Positions 1-9,459 of a DNA stretch of 64,000 nt are shown here, in pieces. Where the stretch lies: positions 30,410 through 94,409 of the forward strand of contig JADJAE010000035.1 of the NCBI GenBank assembly GCA_016704445.1, written 5' to 3'. The notes beneath the pieces are model-generated. The model was not told the DNA's origin. It worked only from the letters and a program-made list of their open reading frames with translations, and ran no database searches. Source of the DNA: Deltaproteobacteria bacterium (lineage in GTDB: Bacteria > Myxococcota_A > Polyangia > Polyangiales > Ga0077539). The number at the start of each line of letters is the position of its first letter. The first letter of the stretch is position 1. A program made the translations under genes and the position numbers.

Positions 1-402
1 GCCTGGCTCGAATCGCTGAGCCCCGACGGCTCCACCGCGGGCGCGCAGCCCGTCGCGCAGACCTATCCGCGCGTGGTTCGCCCGCTCGGCGACGGCGACG
101 CCACCAGGGCCCAGGCCGTGTGGACCCGCGCGTGCGCCAACTGCCACGGGGCGATCGGGACGGGCGCCGGACGGCTCGGCCCGCTGATCTCCATCGTCCC
201 CGGCGACACCCAGCGCGAGCACTGCGACGAGGTGCTCCCGTCGGGCTACGCCGACCGCACGACCTACGTGCGCACGGTGGTGGTGGAGAAGGTCCGCCAC
301 GGGAGCTTCCTCGGCTACGCCGGCTCGATGCCGCCCTTCTCCGTCGAGGCCCTCTCCGACGCCGACGTGCGCGACCTCACCATGCTCTTCCGCTGCCCCT
401 GA
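1..402 (+). CDS. c-type cytochrome domain protein, 5'-truncated by window edge
   Basis: The reading frame is open from base 1 with no start, so the N-terminus lies outside the window and only about 133 C-terminal residues are seen. A single CxxCH haem c motif (CANCHG) is encoded near 139-156, and a Met in a G-S-M-P-P-F context about 60 residues later is the usual position of the distal haem ligand in class I cytochromes c. The end, with an acidic helix followed by L-F-R-C-P, also fits a cytochrome c fold. It would act in the periplasm or on the cell surface as an electron carrier or as a domain of a larger exported enzyme. The missing N-terminus could hold more haem sites or a propeller. Confidence 0.8.
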   Translation, partial: AWLESLSPDGSTAGAQPVAQTYPRVVRPLGDGDATRAQAVWTRACANCHGAIGTGAGRLGPLISIVPGDTQREHCDEVLPSGYADRTTYVRTVVVEKVRHGSFLGYAGSMPPFSVEALSDADVRDLTMLFRCP

Positions 403-453
403 GCGCCTTCGTCGACCCGCCCCGCGCTTTCTGCGAGACTCCTCCCCCCCACC

Positions 454-1065
454 ATGCAACTGACCGAGCTCCTCGAACGCCGGGTGACCCGCATCGCCGA
501 GGTCGCCGAATGGTTCGCCGACCGCCCCTTCGCAGAGCGCCGCGAGGCCCTCTTCTCCCTCGACCGCGCGGGCCAGCGGCACCTCTACGCGGTCGCCGCG
601 CAGGCCGAGGCGATCTCCCTCGCCGACCTCGTCCCCGCCGAGAAGCCCGACCGCGCGGAGGTGCGCCACCACGGGCGCAACACCCTCCCTGTACCGAAGG
701 CCTTCCGCACCTTCGAGAAGCGCTTCTGCCGCCCCGACGACGGCAGCTCCCGCCTCTTCGGCTACAACGAGGGCGCCTCGGTGCGGTGGTTCGGCCCGGG
801 TTACTTCGTCGCGTATGCCGTGCGCGACAACCCCGTGTGGGCGGCCCGAGGCGACGTCGTGGTGGACTACTTCCAGGTGCCCGACCGCGCCGTCGTCGGG
901 TCGTGGCCGACGGTGGTCCCCAACGAGCAGGGGCTGCAACGCCTGGTCTTCGCCGGCACCCGCGACTTCCTCCGCAGGGTCACCGACGGCGTGAGCATCG
1001 GCGCGGCCTACAAGGGCGAGCGGGCGCTCGACCACTACTTCGTCCTGCTGCGCGACGACCGCTAG
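454..1065 (+). CDS. hypothetical protein, 203 aa
   Basis: I do not recognise this protein. It starts at ATG 454 after a C-rich stretch with no strong ribosome-binding site. It has no signal peptide or membrane segment, so it is probably cytoplasmic. The first 70 residues look helical (TELLERRVTRIAEVAEWF). The rest is mixed alpha/beta and aromatic-rich, including R-L-F-G-Y-N-E-G and W-F-G-P-G-Y-F-V. Its stop codon overlaps by three bases the stop of the convergent hybrid kinase gene, so the 3' ends are tightly packed. Codon use and GC match the neighbours, which supports it as a real gene. Confidence 0.75.
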   Translation: MQLTELLERRVTRIAEVAEWFADRPFAERREALFSLDRAGQRHLYAVAAQAEAISLADLVPAEKPDRAEVRHHGRNTLPVPKAFRTFEKRFCRPDDGSSRLFGYNEGASVRWFGPGYFVAYAVRDNPVWAARGDVVVDYFQVPDRAVVGSWPTVVPNEQGLQRLVFAGTRDFLRRVTDGVSIGAAYKGERALDHYFVLLRDDR

Positions 1066-2984
1066 GCCGTCGGCCGCGCGACCCCCTGCGCCTCGCAGAG
1101 CCGGTCGAGCAGCGCCATGAGCTGCTCGAAGTCGAAGGGCTTCTCGATCCAGCGGTCGGGGAGCCGGTCGAGCAGCTCTCGCGCCCGCGCCGTGAAGGCC
1201 CCGCCGGTCATGAACACCATCCGCGACGCCAGCGCCCGGTGCTCCTGCTCGACCCAGTCGTAGAGGTCCATCCCGGTGACCTCGGGCATCATCAGGTCGC
1301 AGAGGATGAGCTGCCAGTCGCCGCTCTCGGTGATCCGCGCCCGGGCCTCCGGCACGGAGGCCACCGGGGTGACGTCGTAGCGCCCCTTGAGGAGCGCCTC
1401 CAGCACGCTGCGGACGTTGCGCTCGTCGTCCACCAGCAGCAGCCGAGGGCGGACCGAGCGCTCTCTCGGCGGGGCGGACGGCGGCGGGGCGGACGGCGCC
1501 GGGGCCGTCGCGGCGACCGCCGGGAGCACCACGGTGAAGGCGCTGCCGACGCCGCGGGTGCTGTCCACCTCGATGCGCCCTCCGAAGGACGACACGATCG
1601 ACTGGCACACCGAGAGCCCGAGGCCCGAGCCCGCGCCCGGGGCCTTCGTCGTGAAGAAGGGATCGAAGAGCCGGGGCAGGTGCTCCCTGGCGATGCCCTC
1701 GCCCGTGTCGCTCACCGTGATGCGCACCTCGCCGGGCGCGTCGCGCGTGGTGACCTTCACCTCGTGGGCCGCCGCGTCCCCCTCGGGGATCGCGTGGGCC
1801 GCGTTGACCACCAGGTTGAGCAGCACCTGCACGAGGCGCCCCTCGTTGGCGCGCACCCTCGACCGGGCGGTGAGGTCGCGGGTGACCCTCGCCCGGAAGC
1901 GCAGCTCGCTCTCCGCGAGGAGCAGCGCCGACTCGACCGCGGCGCTCACATCCGTGGCCGTGGTGTCGTCGCGGGCCTCGCGGGCGAAGCTGCCCAGGTC
2001 GCGCACGATCTTCTGCACCCGCCGCACGCCGTCGAGCGCGCCGCGGACGTTGTCCTGCAGGGCCGCGAGGTCGGGCGATGGGGAGGCGAGGCCCTCGGCC
2101 AGGCGCTCCAGGTTGGGCAGCACGTAGGCCAGCGGGTTGTTGATCTCGTGGGCGACGCCCGCCGCGAGCAGCCCGATGCTGGCGAGGCGGTCGGAGTGGA
2201 TGAGCTGCGCCCGCAGCTTCGCGCTCTCCGTCGCGTCGGTCGCCACCGCGAGGAGCGAGGGCTTGCCGTCGAAGACCAGCGGAAACGCGACCACCTCGGC
2301 CTCGAAATGGGTGCCGTCGCGGCGCATGAAGCGCTCCCGCTCGAGGCCCTCCGCGGCGCCCGTCTCGACCATCCGACGGATGCGCGCGGCCACCCCGGCG
2401 CGGTCGTCGGGGTAGACGAGGTCGATCACCCGGGAGCCCACCATCTCGGCCGGACTGCCGTATGCGCAGGCCTTCGCCGCGGTCGCGTTGGCGTAGACGA
2501 TGATTCCCTGGCGGTGCACCACCACCAGGGCGGGCAGCACGTCGAGCAGCGCCCGGAAGCTCGCCTCGGCGCGCTGCACCACCTCCTCGGCCGCGCGCCT
2601 CGCGGTGACGTCCCTCACGAAGGCCAGGTAGCGGCCGTCGTCGAGGCGGGTCGTGGACACCTCCGCCACGAAGCTGCTCCCGTCGCCGCGCAGGAGCCTG
2701 CGCTCGGAGAGGAAGGGCTGCCCGGTCTCGATCTTCGAGAGGTCGACGGCGCGCTGCTGGATGTCCTCGGGGTGGACGACCTCGCGGAGGTTGAGCCCCA
2801 GCACCTCGTCGCGGGTTCGCCCTAGCATCTGGCAACCCCGGAGGTTGACCTCGACGTAGACCCCCCGGGCGTCGGAGACGAAGATGCCGTCCGTGGCCTG
2901 GTCCATCCAGGTGCTGAGGACGGGGGGGCGCCGCGTCTCGACCTCGGCCATGGTTTCACTCGGTCGTTCGCGTGCGCTGCCCAT
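1062..2984 (-). CDS. hybrid sensor histidine kinase/response regulator (PAS-PAS-HisKA-HATPase-REC)
   Basis: Two PAS domains lie at about residues 25-130 and 140-255. They are followed by a HisKA dimerisation domain with the phospho-acceptor His279 in A-G-V-A-H-E-I-N-N-P. An HATPase domain follows with N-box (VVNAAHAI), G1 (SDTGEGI) and G2 (GSGLGLSV) motifs. A Pro-rich linker leads to a C-terminal receiver domain starting near residue 512, with acidic pair LLLVDDE, Asp563 in CDLMMPE, the conserved Thr in VFMTGG and Lys in IEKPF. There is no signal peptide or TM segment, so it is a cytoplasmic sensor. Autophosphorylation on His and transfer to its own receiver is the expected chemistry. No output regulator lies beside it. 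An internal ATG at 2951 is a possible alternative start. Confidence 0.95.
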   Translation of the reverse strand: MGSARERPSETMAEVETRRPPVLSTWMDQATDGIFVSDARGVYVEVNLRGCQMLGRTRDEVLGLNLREVVHPEDIQQRAVDLSKIETGQPFLSERRLLRGDGSSFVAEVSTTRLDDGRYLAFVRDVTARRAAEEVVQRAEASFRALLDVLPALVVVHRQGIIVYANATAAKACAYGSPAEMVGSRVIDLVYPDDRAGVAARIRRMVETGAAEGLERERFMRRDGTHFEAEVVAFPLVFDGKPSLLAVATDATESAKLRAQLIHSDRLASIGLLAAGVAHEINNPLAYVLPNLERLAEGLASPSPDLAALQDNVRGALDGVRRVQKIVRDLGSFAREARDDTTATDVSAAVESALLLAESELRFRARVTRDLTARSRVRANEGRLVQVLLNLVVNAAHAIPEGDAAAHEVKVTTRDAPGEVRITVSDTGEGIAREHLPRLFDPFFTTKAPGAGSGLGLSVCQSIVSSFGGRIEVDSTRGVGSAFTVVLPAVAATAPAPSAPPPSAPPRERSVRPRLLLVDDERNVRSVLEALLKGRYDVTPVASVPEARARITESGDWQLILCDLMMPEVTGMDLYDWVEQEHRALASRMVFMTGGAFTARARELLDRLPDRWIEKPFDFEQLMALLDRLCEAQGVARPTA

Positions 2985-3118
2985 TGCTTCGGTTGCTTCC
3001 CGCCTGGCACTCTAGCGCCGGCGCGCGGCGGAGGGCAGTCCCGCGTCGCGCGGCGCGCTCGGCGGAACACCGTCGTTGACAAGCTCCGACCTTCGGGGCG
3101 ACACCCACCGCGCTCGCT

Positions 3119-3123
3119 GGAGG
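3119..3123 (+). promoter_or_regulatory. ribosome-binding site deciding a TTG start
   Basis: GGAGG lies nine bases upstream of TTG 3133. It supports that codon as start of the propeller lipoprotein instead of the more upstream in-frame start at 3076, because translation from 3133 gives a clean lipoprotein signal peptide. Confidence 0.6.
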
Positions 3124-3132
3124 TACACGTCC

Positions 3133-5556
3133 TTGAAGCTGTCGAACCGTTCCGTCTTCGCCGCGCTGGCCCTCGCCGCGCTGCCGCTGTCCTGCTCGTC
3201 GGCGCGGGTGCGCCCCAACTCCGCGGGAGGCGCCTCCGGGCCGGTGCGGGTCTTCACCGACTCGGACTTCATCAATGACGTCGCCAGCGCGGAGGGCTTC
3301 GTCTACGTCGCCACCGAGCGGGGGCTGCTGAAGTACCCCGCCACCGGCGGCACGCCCGCCCGGCTCACCACCCGCGACGGACTGCCCTCCGACCGGCTGC
3401 TCGCCGTGGCCGTGAGCGACGACGGCGCCGCCGTCTGGGTCGCCACCGCGCAGGGCATCGTGCGCGCCGGGGCCACCGGGGCCTTCGCGCCGGTCGGGCA
3501 CCCGCAGGCGCAGCCCGACGTGGGCAAGCCGACCGCCCTGCTCACCACCGCCAACGGGGTGATCCTCGGGGGAGAGCGCGGCCTCGCCCGCTGGGACGGC
3601 ACCGCGTGGTCGAAGCTCACCGACCGCTACCAGGTGACGGACCTCTCCCGCGGCGCCGACGACCGCGTGCTGGTCGCCACCGCGCAGACCGGGCTGCTGG
3701 CGCTCGCCGCCGACCTCACGGCCCTCGATGAGCACAACGCCCCGTCGGGCATCCCCGAGCAGATGATCCGCAGCGTGGTGTCGCTCCCGGGCGGCAAGCT
3801 CTGGGCGCTGGCGCAGGGGCCGACCGGGATGCAGCTCGCGCACTTCGATGGCACCCGGTGGTTCGGGTACACCACGGCCGAGACCGCGAGGGCGACCTGG
3901 CTGGCGGTGGTCCCGTCCGCCGCCGGGGCCGCGCTGGTGACCCAGGCCGGACTCTTCGACATCGTGCTCGACCGCGGCGAGGACCTCCTCCCCACCGGCG
4001 CCGCCTCCCCGGGCGGAACCGCCCGCATCGAGCTTCACCCCTCGGTCTACGAGCCCCCTCCCCCGCCTCCGCCGCCTGCTCCTCCGGCGCCCACGCGCCG
4101 CGGACGTCGCCCCGCCGCCCGCCCCGCAGCGCCCGCCCGCCCCGCGGCGCCCGCCCGCCCCGCAGCGCCCGCCCGCCCCGCGGCCACGACCGCGAGCCCG
4201 ACGACCGCGGGCGCTGACGCCGCGGTGAGCACCGACGCCAGCGTGGCCGACGCGGCGGTCGCTGCCCGTCCCGCCGCCTCGGTCGATGGTGGAGCCTCCG
4301 ACGGCGGCGCCACCGCCTCCGATGCCAGCGTCGCCATGGAGGCCGGGGATGCCGGCGCCCCGGTGGTGCTCGCCCCCATCCGGGTAAGGGATCTCCCGGC
4401 CCTGGGCTTCCCCATCGAGCGCCAGAGCGGCGGACCGACCATCGACGCGCCGACCTACGGTCTGGTCGCGGTGGCCAACCGGGTTCCGTCGGACGCGGTG
4501 CGGGCCGACGTGGCCGGGCGAGACACCTTCATCGCGCGCGTGGGCCTCGGGGTGACGCGCGTGCAGACGCGCCCCAACCAGCCCTCGGTGGAGTACCGGG
4601 TGCACGACCTCGCGATGCAGCGTCGGGCGCTCTCGGTCGCCACCGACGGGCGCGGCAACGTGTGGATGGTCAGCGAGGACGGCGGTCCGGTTCGGTACAA
4701 CGGCCGCATCTTCGAGCGGGTGGCGCTGGAGGAAGACCCCCAGGTGCACCCGCTGATGTTCTGGTCGCAGGGCTCCAACGCCTACGCGGTCGCCCGGGTC
4801 GGCGACGCCAACATCCTCCGCGGCTACAAGCTGGAGGGCACCACCTGGCGTCGGCTGCTCGACGGCCCTGTCGAGACCTACGGGCCGGGGACGGTGGACG
4901 TGCGCTTCCTCGCGGCCGACCGCGCGGGCAAGCTCTGGGTGGGCCTGCGGGTGCTGCCCCCGGCCGGAGCCGCCGGAGACTCGCGCGAGCTGGGCGTGGC
5001 GGTGCTCGACCCCAACGCCCCGGTAGCGCCGCAGTACAACGCCAACGTGCCCGCGACGGGCGGAGAGAACGGCAGCCGCCGCGCCCCGAGCGACCTCTCC
5101 GCGGTGGCCTTCGACGCCGCCGGAACCGCCTGGTTCGCGGGCCTCGACGGGCTCACCTCGATCAACCCCGCGGGCGAGGTGGCCCGCTTCCGCGAGGCGG
5201 AAGGGGTGCGCGGCGACCTCGTGGGCGATGTCACTCGCGCCCTCGGCGACCGTATCTACTTCGCCACGCCCGAGGGCCTCGGGCTGCGGGCCAACAACGA
5301 GTTCAGCTTCCCGGTGGAGGGCTCCTCGGCGCAGCCCCGGGTGACGGCGCTCTCGGTCGACACCAACGGATCGCTCTGGGGCGCCGGACCCCGAGGCGTC
5401 TGGCGCTACGACGGGCGCACCTTCACCCGGGTGGGCCGCGCCGAGGGCCTGCCCACCGAGGACTTCAACGACATCGCCGTCGACGCGCAGAACCGCGTGT
5501 GGCTCTCCAACACCGACGGGCTCGTGCTCTACGATCAGGCCATCCGCACGCAGTGA
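3133..5556 (+). CDS. two-component-regulator-propeller-like lipoprotein with Pro/Ala-rich insert
   Basis: Starting at TTG 3133 gives a type II signal peptide (SVFAALALAALPLSC) of an exported lipoprotein. Two blocks of beta-propeller repeats follow, with recurrent phrases such as T-R-D-G-L-P-S-D, W-V-A-T-A-Q-G and D-N/T-W-L-S-N-T-D-G-L. These resemble the sensor propeller blades found in hybrid histidine kinases, but no kinase domain is attached. Between the blocks (about 4050-4380) is a low-complexity Pro/Arg/Ala then Ala/Asp insert, with tandem units near 4120-4190. It would sit on a membrane face and probably binds a ligand or partner. Its neighbour on the opposite strand is a hybrid kinase lacking an exported sensor, so a functional link is possible but unproven. 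Confidence 0.8.
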   Translation: MKLSNRSVFAALALAALPLSCSSARVRPNSAGGASGPVRVFTDSDFINDVASAEGFVYVATERGLLKYPATGGTPARLTTRDGLPSDRLLAVAVSDDGAAVWVATAQGIVRAGATGAFAPVGHPQAQPDVGKPTALLTTANGVILGGERGLARWDGTAWSKLTDRYQVTDLSRGADDRVLVATAQTGLLALAADLTALDEHNAPSGIPEQMIRSVVSLPGGKLWALAQGPTGMQLAHFDGTRWFGYTTAETARATWLAVVPSAAGAALVTQAGLFDIVLDRGEDLLPTGAASPGGTARIELHPSVYEPPPPPPPPAPPAPTRRGRRPAARPAAPARPAAPARPAAPARPAATTASPTTAGADAAVSTDASVADAAVAARPAASVDGGASDGGATASDASVAMEAGDAGAPVVLAPIRVRDLPALGFPIERQSGGPTIDAPTYGLVAVANRVPSDAVRADVAGRDTFIARVGLGVTRVQTRPNQPSVEYRVHDLAMQRRALSVATDGRGNVWMVSEDGGPVRYNGRIFERVALEEDPQVHPLMFWSQGSNAYAVARVGDANILRGYKLEGTTWRRLLDGPVETYGPGTVDVRFLAADRAGKLWVGLRVLPPAGAAGDSRELGVAVLDPNAPVAPQYNANVPATGGENGSRRAPSDLSAVAFDAAGTAWFAGLDGLTSINPAGEVARFREAEGVRGDLVGDVTRALGDRIYFATPEGLGLRANNEFSFPVEGSSAQPRVTALSVDTNGSLWGAGPRGVWRYDGRTFTRVGRAEGLPTEDFNDIAVDAQNRVWLSNTDGLVLYDQAIRTQ

Positions 5557-5600
5557 CCGACGGGACGCCCGCCCGCGATGGGCGTAGGCTCCCCACCCTC

Positions 5601-5900
5601 ATGAGGTTGCTGATGATGCATCGATCCCTCGCGATGGCCCTCGTGCTCTCGCTCGCCGGCGTCGCCTCGGCCTCCCCTCACGCCGCCGTGCCCGACGACG
5701 CGCAGCGCAGCGCCCAGGGGCGCACCCGTCGCTCCCGCCCTCATCGCTCGCGCTCCCACCACGGATCGCGCCACCAACGCCCCGACGCCGGCCCCCCGCA
5801 GGAAGCCGCTGCCACGCCGCCCGCGGAGCAGCCCCCCGCGGAGCGCCCGGTGCCGGCTCCTCGCGACCCCCGCGACCCGCTCATCCCGCTCCCCTTCTGA
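5601..5900 (+). CDS. small secreted basic protein, 99 aa
   Basis: The ATG at 5601, or ATGs at 5613/5616, opens a short protein with a good Sec signal peptide (LAMALVLSLAGVASA) and probable cleavage after ASA. The mature part has an Arg/Ser/His-rich stretch followed by a Pro/Ala/Glu-rich tail ending D-P-L-I-P-L-P-F. No family is recognised. It lies 44 bases after the propeller lipoprotein gene on the same strand and 96 bases before the thioredoxin gene, so it may be co-transcribed. The low-complexity composition means the exact extent rests mainly on the signal peptide. Confidence 0.6.
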   Translation: MRLLMMHRSLAMALVLSLAGVASASPHAAVPDDAQRSAQGRTRRSRPHRSRSHHGSRHQRPDAGPPQEAAATPPAEQPPAERPVPAPRDPRDPLIPLPF

Positions 5901-5996
5901 CCCCGACGCTCGCTGAACATCGCTCGCGCCCTTCCGTCCGGGCGCCCGAGGACACACCAATGCACGACGACCGTTCGTGATGGTGGAGGTGAAGTG

Positions 5997-6443
5997 ATGG
6001 CTCAGGGTCTCGTGCTCCCGTGTGCTTCGTGTGGACAGAAGAACCGCATCCCCCCAGGGCGCCTCGGCGACCGGGCCCGCTGCGGCAAGTGCCAGCAGAC
6101 CGTGCACGAGCCCGGCGCCGTGGTCGCGATCGACCGCGACGACGAGCTCCAGTCGCTGCTCGAGGGCGCCGACGTCCCGGTGCTCATCGACTTCTGGGCG
6201 CCGTGGTGCGGGCCGTGCCGCGCGGTCGCCCCGGAGGTCGCCAAGGTGAGCGCCCGCCACGCCGCCGACGTGCTCGTGCTCAAGGTGAACACCGACGTCG
6301 ACCCGACCGTGGGGCAGCGCCACGGCATCCAGTCGATCCCGACGATGGCGCTGTTTCGAGGCGGCTCCGAGGTCGCGCGCACCAGCGGCTCACGCCCGGC
6401 GTCGGCCATCGAGCAGTGGATGACGCAGGCCCTCGCTCGCTGA
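5997..6443 (+). CDS. trxC: thioredoxin 2 (TrxC-like) with N-terminal zinc-binding module
   Basis: The protein (148 aa) begins with two CxxC pairs (CASC and CGKC) about 20 residues apart. These form the zinc-binding extension typical of TrxC (thioredoxin 2). A thioredoxin domain follows with the active-site motif WAPWCGPC and the cis-Pro loop in Q-S-I-P-T-M. It reduces protein disulfides in the cytoplasm and is linked to oxidative stress in characterised bacteria. ATG 5997 is chosen over the adjacent GTG 5994 because GGAGG at 5985-5989 is spaced seven bases from it. Length matches the family (about 140 aa). An msrA gene, another protein-repair function, is 48 kb away and not linked. Confidence 0.92.
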   Translation: MAQGLVLPCASCGQKNRIPPGRLGDRARCGKCQQTVHEPGAVVAIDRDDELQSLLEGADVPVLIDFWAPWCGPCRAVAPEVAKVSARHAADVLVLKVNTDVDPTVGQRHGIQSIPTMALFRGGSEVARTSGSRPASAIEQWMTQALAR

Positions 6444-6448
6444 GCCCC

Positions 6449-8536
6449 TCAGTCGAACCACACCCTGGGCCGCACGCCCAGGGGAACCCCGTCGATCCTC
6501 ACCTCGACCGCCGCGCTGCTCCCTCGTAGCCCGGTGACCCTCGCGGTGTAGCCCTCCCCGCGGCGCTCACCCTCACCGAGGCCCCCAGGTGCGGCCACGT
6601 CGTCGCCGTCACCGTCGCCCCTCGGCGCACTTGCCCCGCGGCGTCGCGAGGGGTCACGGTGATCGTCGCCTCGGCGCCAAAGCCCGTGACGTGACGGCCG
6701 GGCGGATCGACCCTCAGCACCTCGGGCTCGGTGAGCGTGCGCGTCTCGCCCGCCGAGAGGTCGGCGACCTCCTGCACGACCCCCGAGGGCCAGGTGATCC
6801 GAGCTCGCGCCGTCGTCGCCGCCCCGAGGCCCACGAACACCGTCGGAGCCGTGAGCACCAGCGGCCCCGCCGGAGCGCCCACCACGAAGTACTGCGGCGC
6901 CGCGGCGCCGGCGGGCCAGAGCTCGACCCGCGCTCCCACCCCGAGGTGGTTGCTCGACGTGCCGCGGAGCCGTAGCGCCAGGGCCCGCCCCGCGCCGCGC
7001 AGCCCGTTGCGGTAGATGCGCGGCAGCTCGCCGAGGCCGCCCACCACCACGTCGGCCGCCGCGTCGCCGTCGAGGTCGCCGACGCTCAGGGTGCGCCACT
7101 GCCCCGGGCGACCCATGCCCAGCGCGTCGCGGGCGAGCGTGAAGCCGCCGTGGCCATCGTTGAACCAGGCCGTCACGTGGTGAGGACCACGCGACGAAGA
7201 GGGAGCGCTGGGATCGAGGCCGTTGGCCACGACGAGGTCCTGGCTGCCGTCGCGGTCGAGGTCGACGAAGCCGACGCCCCAGGGGATCTCGTAGGGCGAT
7301 CCCTCGGGCAGCCGGCGACGGTCGGAGAGACCCGCGGCAGCGGTCAGGTCGCGCATCGGCCACGAGGCCGTGCCCGCCAGCAGCGCGAGGCGCGGCTCGA
7401 GGCAGAGCACGAGGTCTTGCAGGCCGTCGTTGTCGACATCGGCGGAGGCCGCGCCCATCGGCGACCACGCGGCGATCGAGGCCATCGGGTCGGGCGCCTC
7501 GCGACCCTCGAGGGCGGCGTTGCCCGGCGGAAAGGGATCGAAGGCGCTCCAGCGCGGATAGCCAGACGGGCTCCTCGCGGACTGCCGGAAGAAGACCTGG
7601 GCGAAGGCGTCGCGGCGGTTCCAGGCGACCGCCAGGAGCACGCGCTCTCCGTTGCCGGCCCTCGTCACATGCGCCGCGATGCCTGCCATGCGAGGCGGCT
7701 GCGGGAGGAGTTCGTTGCGCGCCTCGAAGCTGCGCGCACCCGTGCGCAGCATCGGAACCAGCGACGCGCACTCCTCGCAGCAGGTCGGCGCCACCACCCC
7801 AGGGACGCAGTCGTCGTGCACCGCCAGCACGTCGAGCCAGCCGTCGTCGTCGAGGTCGTCGAGGGCGTAGGCCCCCCAGCCCACGTGGTTCGGCATCCTC
7901 GGCTCCAGCGGGCGCGGGGCCGCGAAGCCGCCGCGGCCGTCTCCCCAGGCGACGGTGCGAGCGCGCTCGGTGCCCACGAGATCGACCGCGCCGTCACCGT
8001 CGAGATCGACCGCGCCCACCACGGTCCAGCCCGCCGGGGCGGCGATCTCCGTATGGGGGCGCAGGGTGCCCGTCGCCGCGTCGAAGCGCCACACGCTGGC
8101 GCTGCGAGGGGCCGCGCCCACCGCGGGCACCGGCGACACCGCCAGCAGCACCTCCCGCGCGGCCATCGCCGTCGAGGTCGGCGATGCTGCCCAGCGTGAC
8201 CTCCGGGCCGGTCGGGCTGTCGAGCCCCGCCACCGCGAAGGGCGCCGCGGCCGCCACCTCGGCCGAGAGGTCGGCGAAGCTGCCCGAGAGAGGCTCCTCC
8301 GGTGGGGGGACCGCCGCGTCCGTCGCGTCTGGCGCCTGCACCGCCGCGTCCGTCGCGTCTGTCGCATGCAACGCCGCGTCCGTCACGTCCGTCGCATGCA
8401 CCGCCGCGTCTGGCGTCTGCGCCGTCGGGTCCGTGGCCTGGAACACCGGGGGCCGTGACTCCTCGTCCACACAGCCGACGCCGCCCGCGATGGCGATGGA
8501 GAGAGCGATCCACCCATTGCGCTCAAGATGCCGCAC
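6449..8536 (-). CDS. FG-GAP/VCBS and ASPIC/UnbV repeat lipoprotein, frame-broken twice
   Basis: The gene reads through three frames. It starts at GTG 8536 with a lipoprotein signal (IAIAGGVGC) and an Ala/Thr/Asp tandem linker. The frame changes near 8160 inside a D-G-D-G-R motif and again near 6570-6590. The reconstructed product is about 690 aa. Calcium-binding FG-GAP/VCBS blades are obvious: DLDGDGAVDLVG, DLDDDGWLDVLAV, DVDNDGLQDLVL, DLDRDGSQDLVVANG. An ASPIC/UnbV segment (TWPSGVVQEVADLSAGE) follows, as in CRTAC1-like proteins. It is therefore an exported beta-propeller, role unknown. Homology is continuous across both breaks, so indel errors in the consensus are as likely as true mutation. 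Confidence 0.82.
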
Positions 8537-8579
8537 ATCAATGCGGTATCACGACCACACCTGGGTTGTCGCGCCGGGA

Positions 8580-9305
8580 TCAGCGTCGCGCGGTCTGCGC
8601 CCCGAAGGCGTAGCGAACGCCCGCGGACGGGGCGATGAGCAGCGAGTCGGCGGACGCGCTGTACCCGGCGAGGATCAACACATCGAGGGCCACGTCGAGG
8701 CGCTCGGTGGCGTGGAGCACGAAGCCTCCGTCGAGCCCGAGGTAGCCCGTCGCCAGGAAGCGTCGGTCGCCGTCGGCGCTGCGCGTCGCTCCGTCGGGCG
8801 TCGCGCTGGGGACGCTGAGCGCCATGACCCCGCCCACGTAGGGCTCGAAGAACCCGTCGAACCAGCGACGTGAGAACCTCACCCCCGCGTCGAGGGTGCT
8901 GTACGAGAGGTTGTTGTTGGTCGCGCCGAGGCCTACGCCGAGGGTCATCGCCACGTGCTCCGAGGCGTTGGGGTTCACCTGCACGTGCAGCCGCCCTGCG
9001 TAGAGCTGCCGCGGAGCCACCGGCGTGTCGCCCGGGTCGACGACCGACCCGGCGATGCCCTCGACGCCGATGGCCGTCGTGTTCGAGAGGCGGTGGGCGA
9101 TGCGGGCGCCGCCGCCCAGGGAGCCGCTGACGAAGACGCCCCCCGCGCCCGCCCCGAAGGCCGTGACGGAGGTGCTTCCCACGGGCCCCTGCGACGCGCC
9201 CTCGAGGGCCATCGCGGACGGTGGCGGCGAGAGCGTCGCGCACCCCGCGAGGGGCGCGAGAGCGAGCAGGAGCGAGGGGGCGAGGCGTCGCTTCGAGGTG
9301 TTCAT
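8580..9305 (-). CDS. lipoprotein with predicted beta-barrel, 241 aa
   Basis: ATG 9305 is chosen because it gives a lipoprotein signal peptide (LLLALAPLAGC); longer in-frame starts would put non-coding-like sequence in front. After the Cys the sequence alternates short amphipathic strands with Gly/Asn turns (VFVSGSLGGGARIAHRLS, HVAMTLGVGLGATNNN, FEPYVGGVMAL, SAGVRYAFG), the pattern of an outer-membrane beta-barrel. No specific family is recognised. It lies between the FG-GAP lipoprotein and another lipoprotein, all on the minus strand, with 154 bases of apparently empty sequence upstream. Confidence 0.7.
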   Translation of the reverse strand: MNTSKRRLAPSLLLALAPLAGCATLSPPPSAMALEGASQGPVGSTSVTAFGAGAGGVFVSGSLGGGARIAHRLSNTTAIGVEGIAGSVVDPGDTPVAPRQLYAGRLHVQVNPNASEHVAMTLGVGLGATNNNLSYSTLDAGVRFSRRWFDGFFEPYVGGVMALSVPSATPDGATRSADGDRRFLATGYLGLDGGFVLHATERLDVALDVLILAGYSASADSLLIAPSAGVRYAFGAQTARR

Positions 9306-9459
9306 GACGTCGGCCCGTCGCAACGCATGTGCCGCGCGCGATGCTCTGAAAGGGCCGTAGATGCAGGACGATGGTGCGTGGTCGATGCGGTGGCCGGATG
9401 GCGCGTGCGAGAGCCAGCGTCGCGCGCCTCGCGGTGCGAAGCCGCCGTGACGGCGCTGT

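Noticed and set aside
120..2825. Very long plus-strand open frame opposite the hybrid kinase
   Set aside because: It is a high-GC shadow: the minus strand encodes complete, well-ordered kinase and receiver motifs, and the plus-strand translation is Arg/Pro-rich with no family features.
3075..3080. TTGACA-like -35 box upstream of the propeller lipoprotein
   Set aside because: No matching -10 hexamer lies at 16-18 bases downstream, so a promoter call would be a guess.
9306..9459. Possible small RNA or gene between two minus-strand lipoprotein genes
   Set aside because: No frame, hairpin with T-run or tRNA fold is convincing in these 154 bases.
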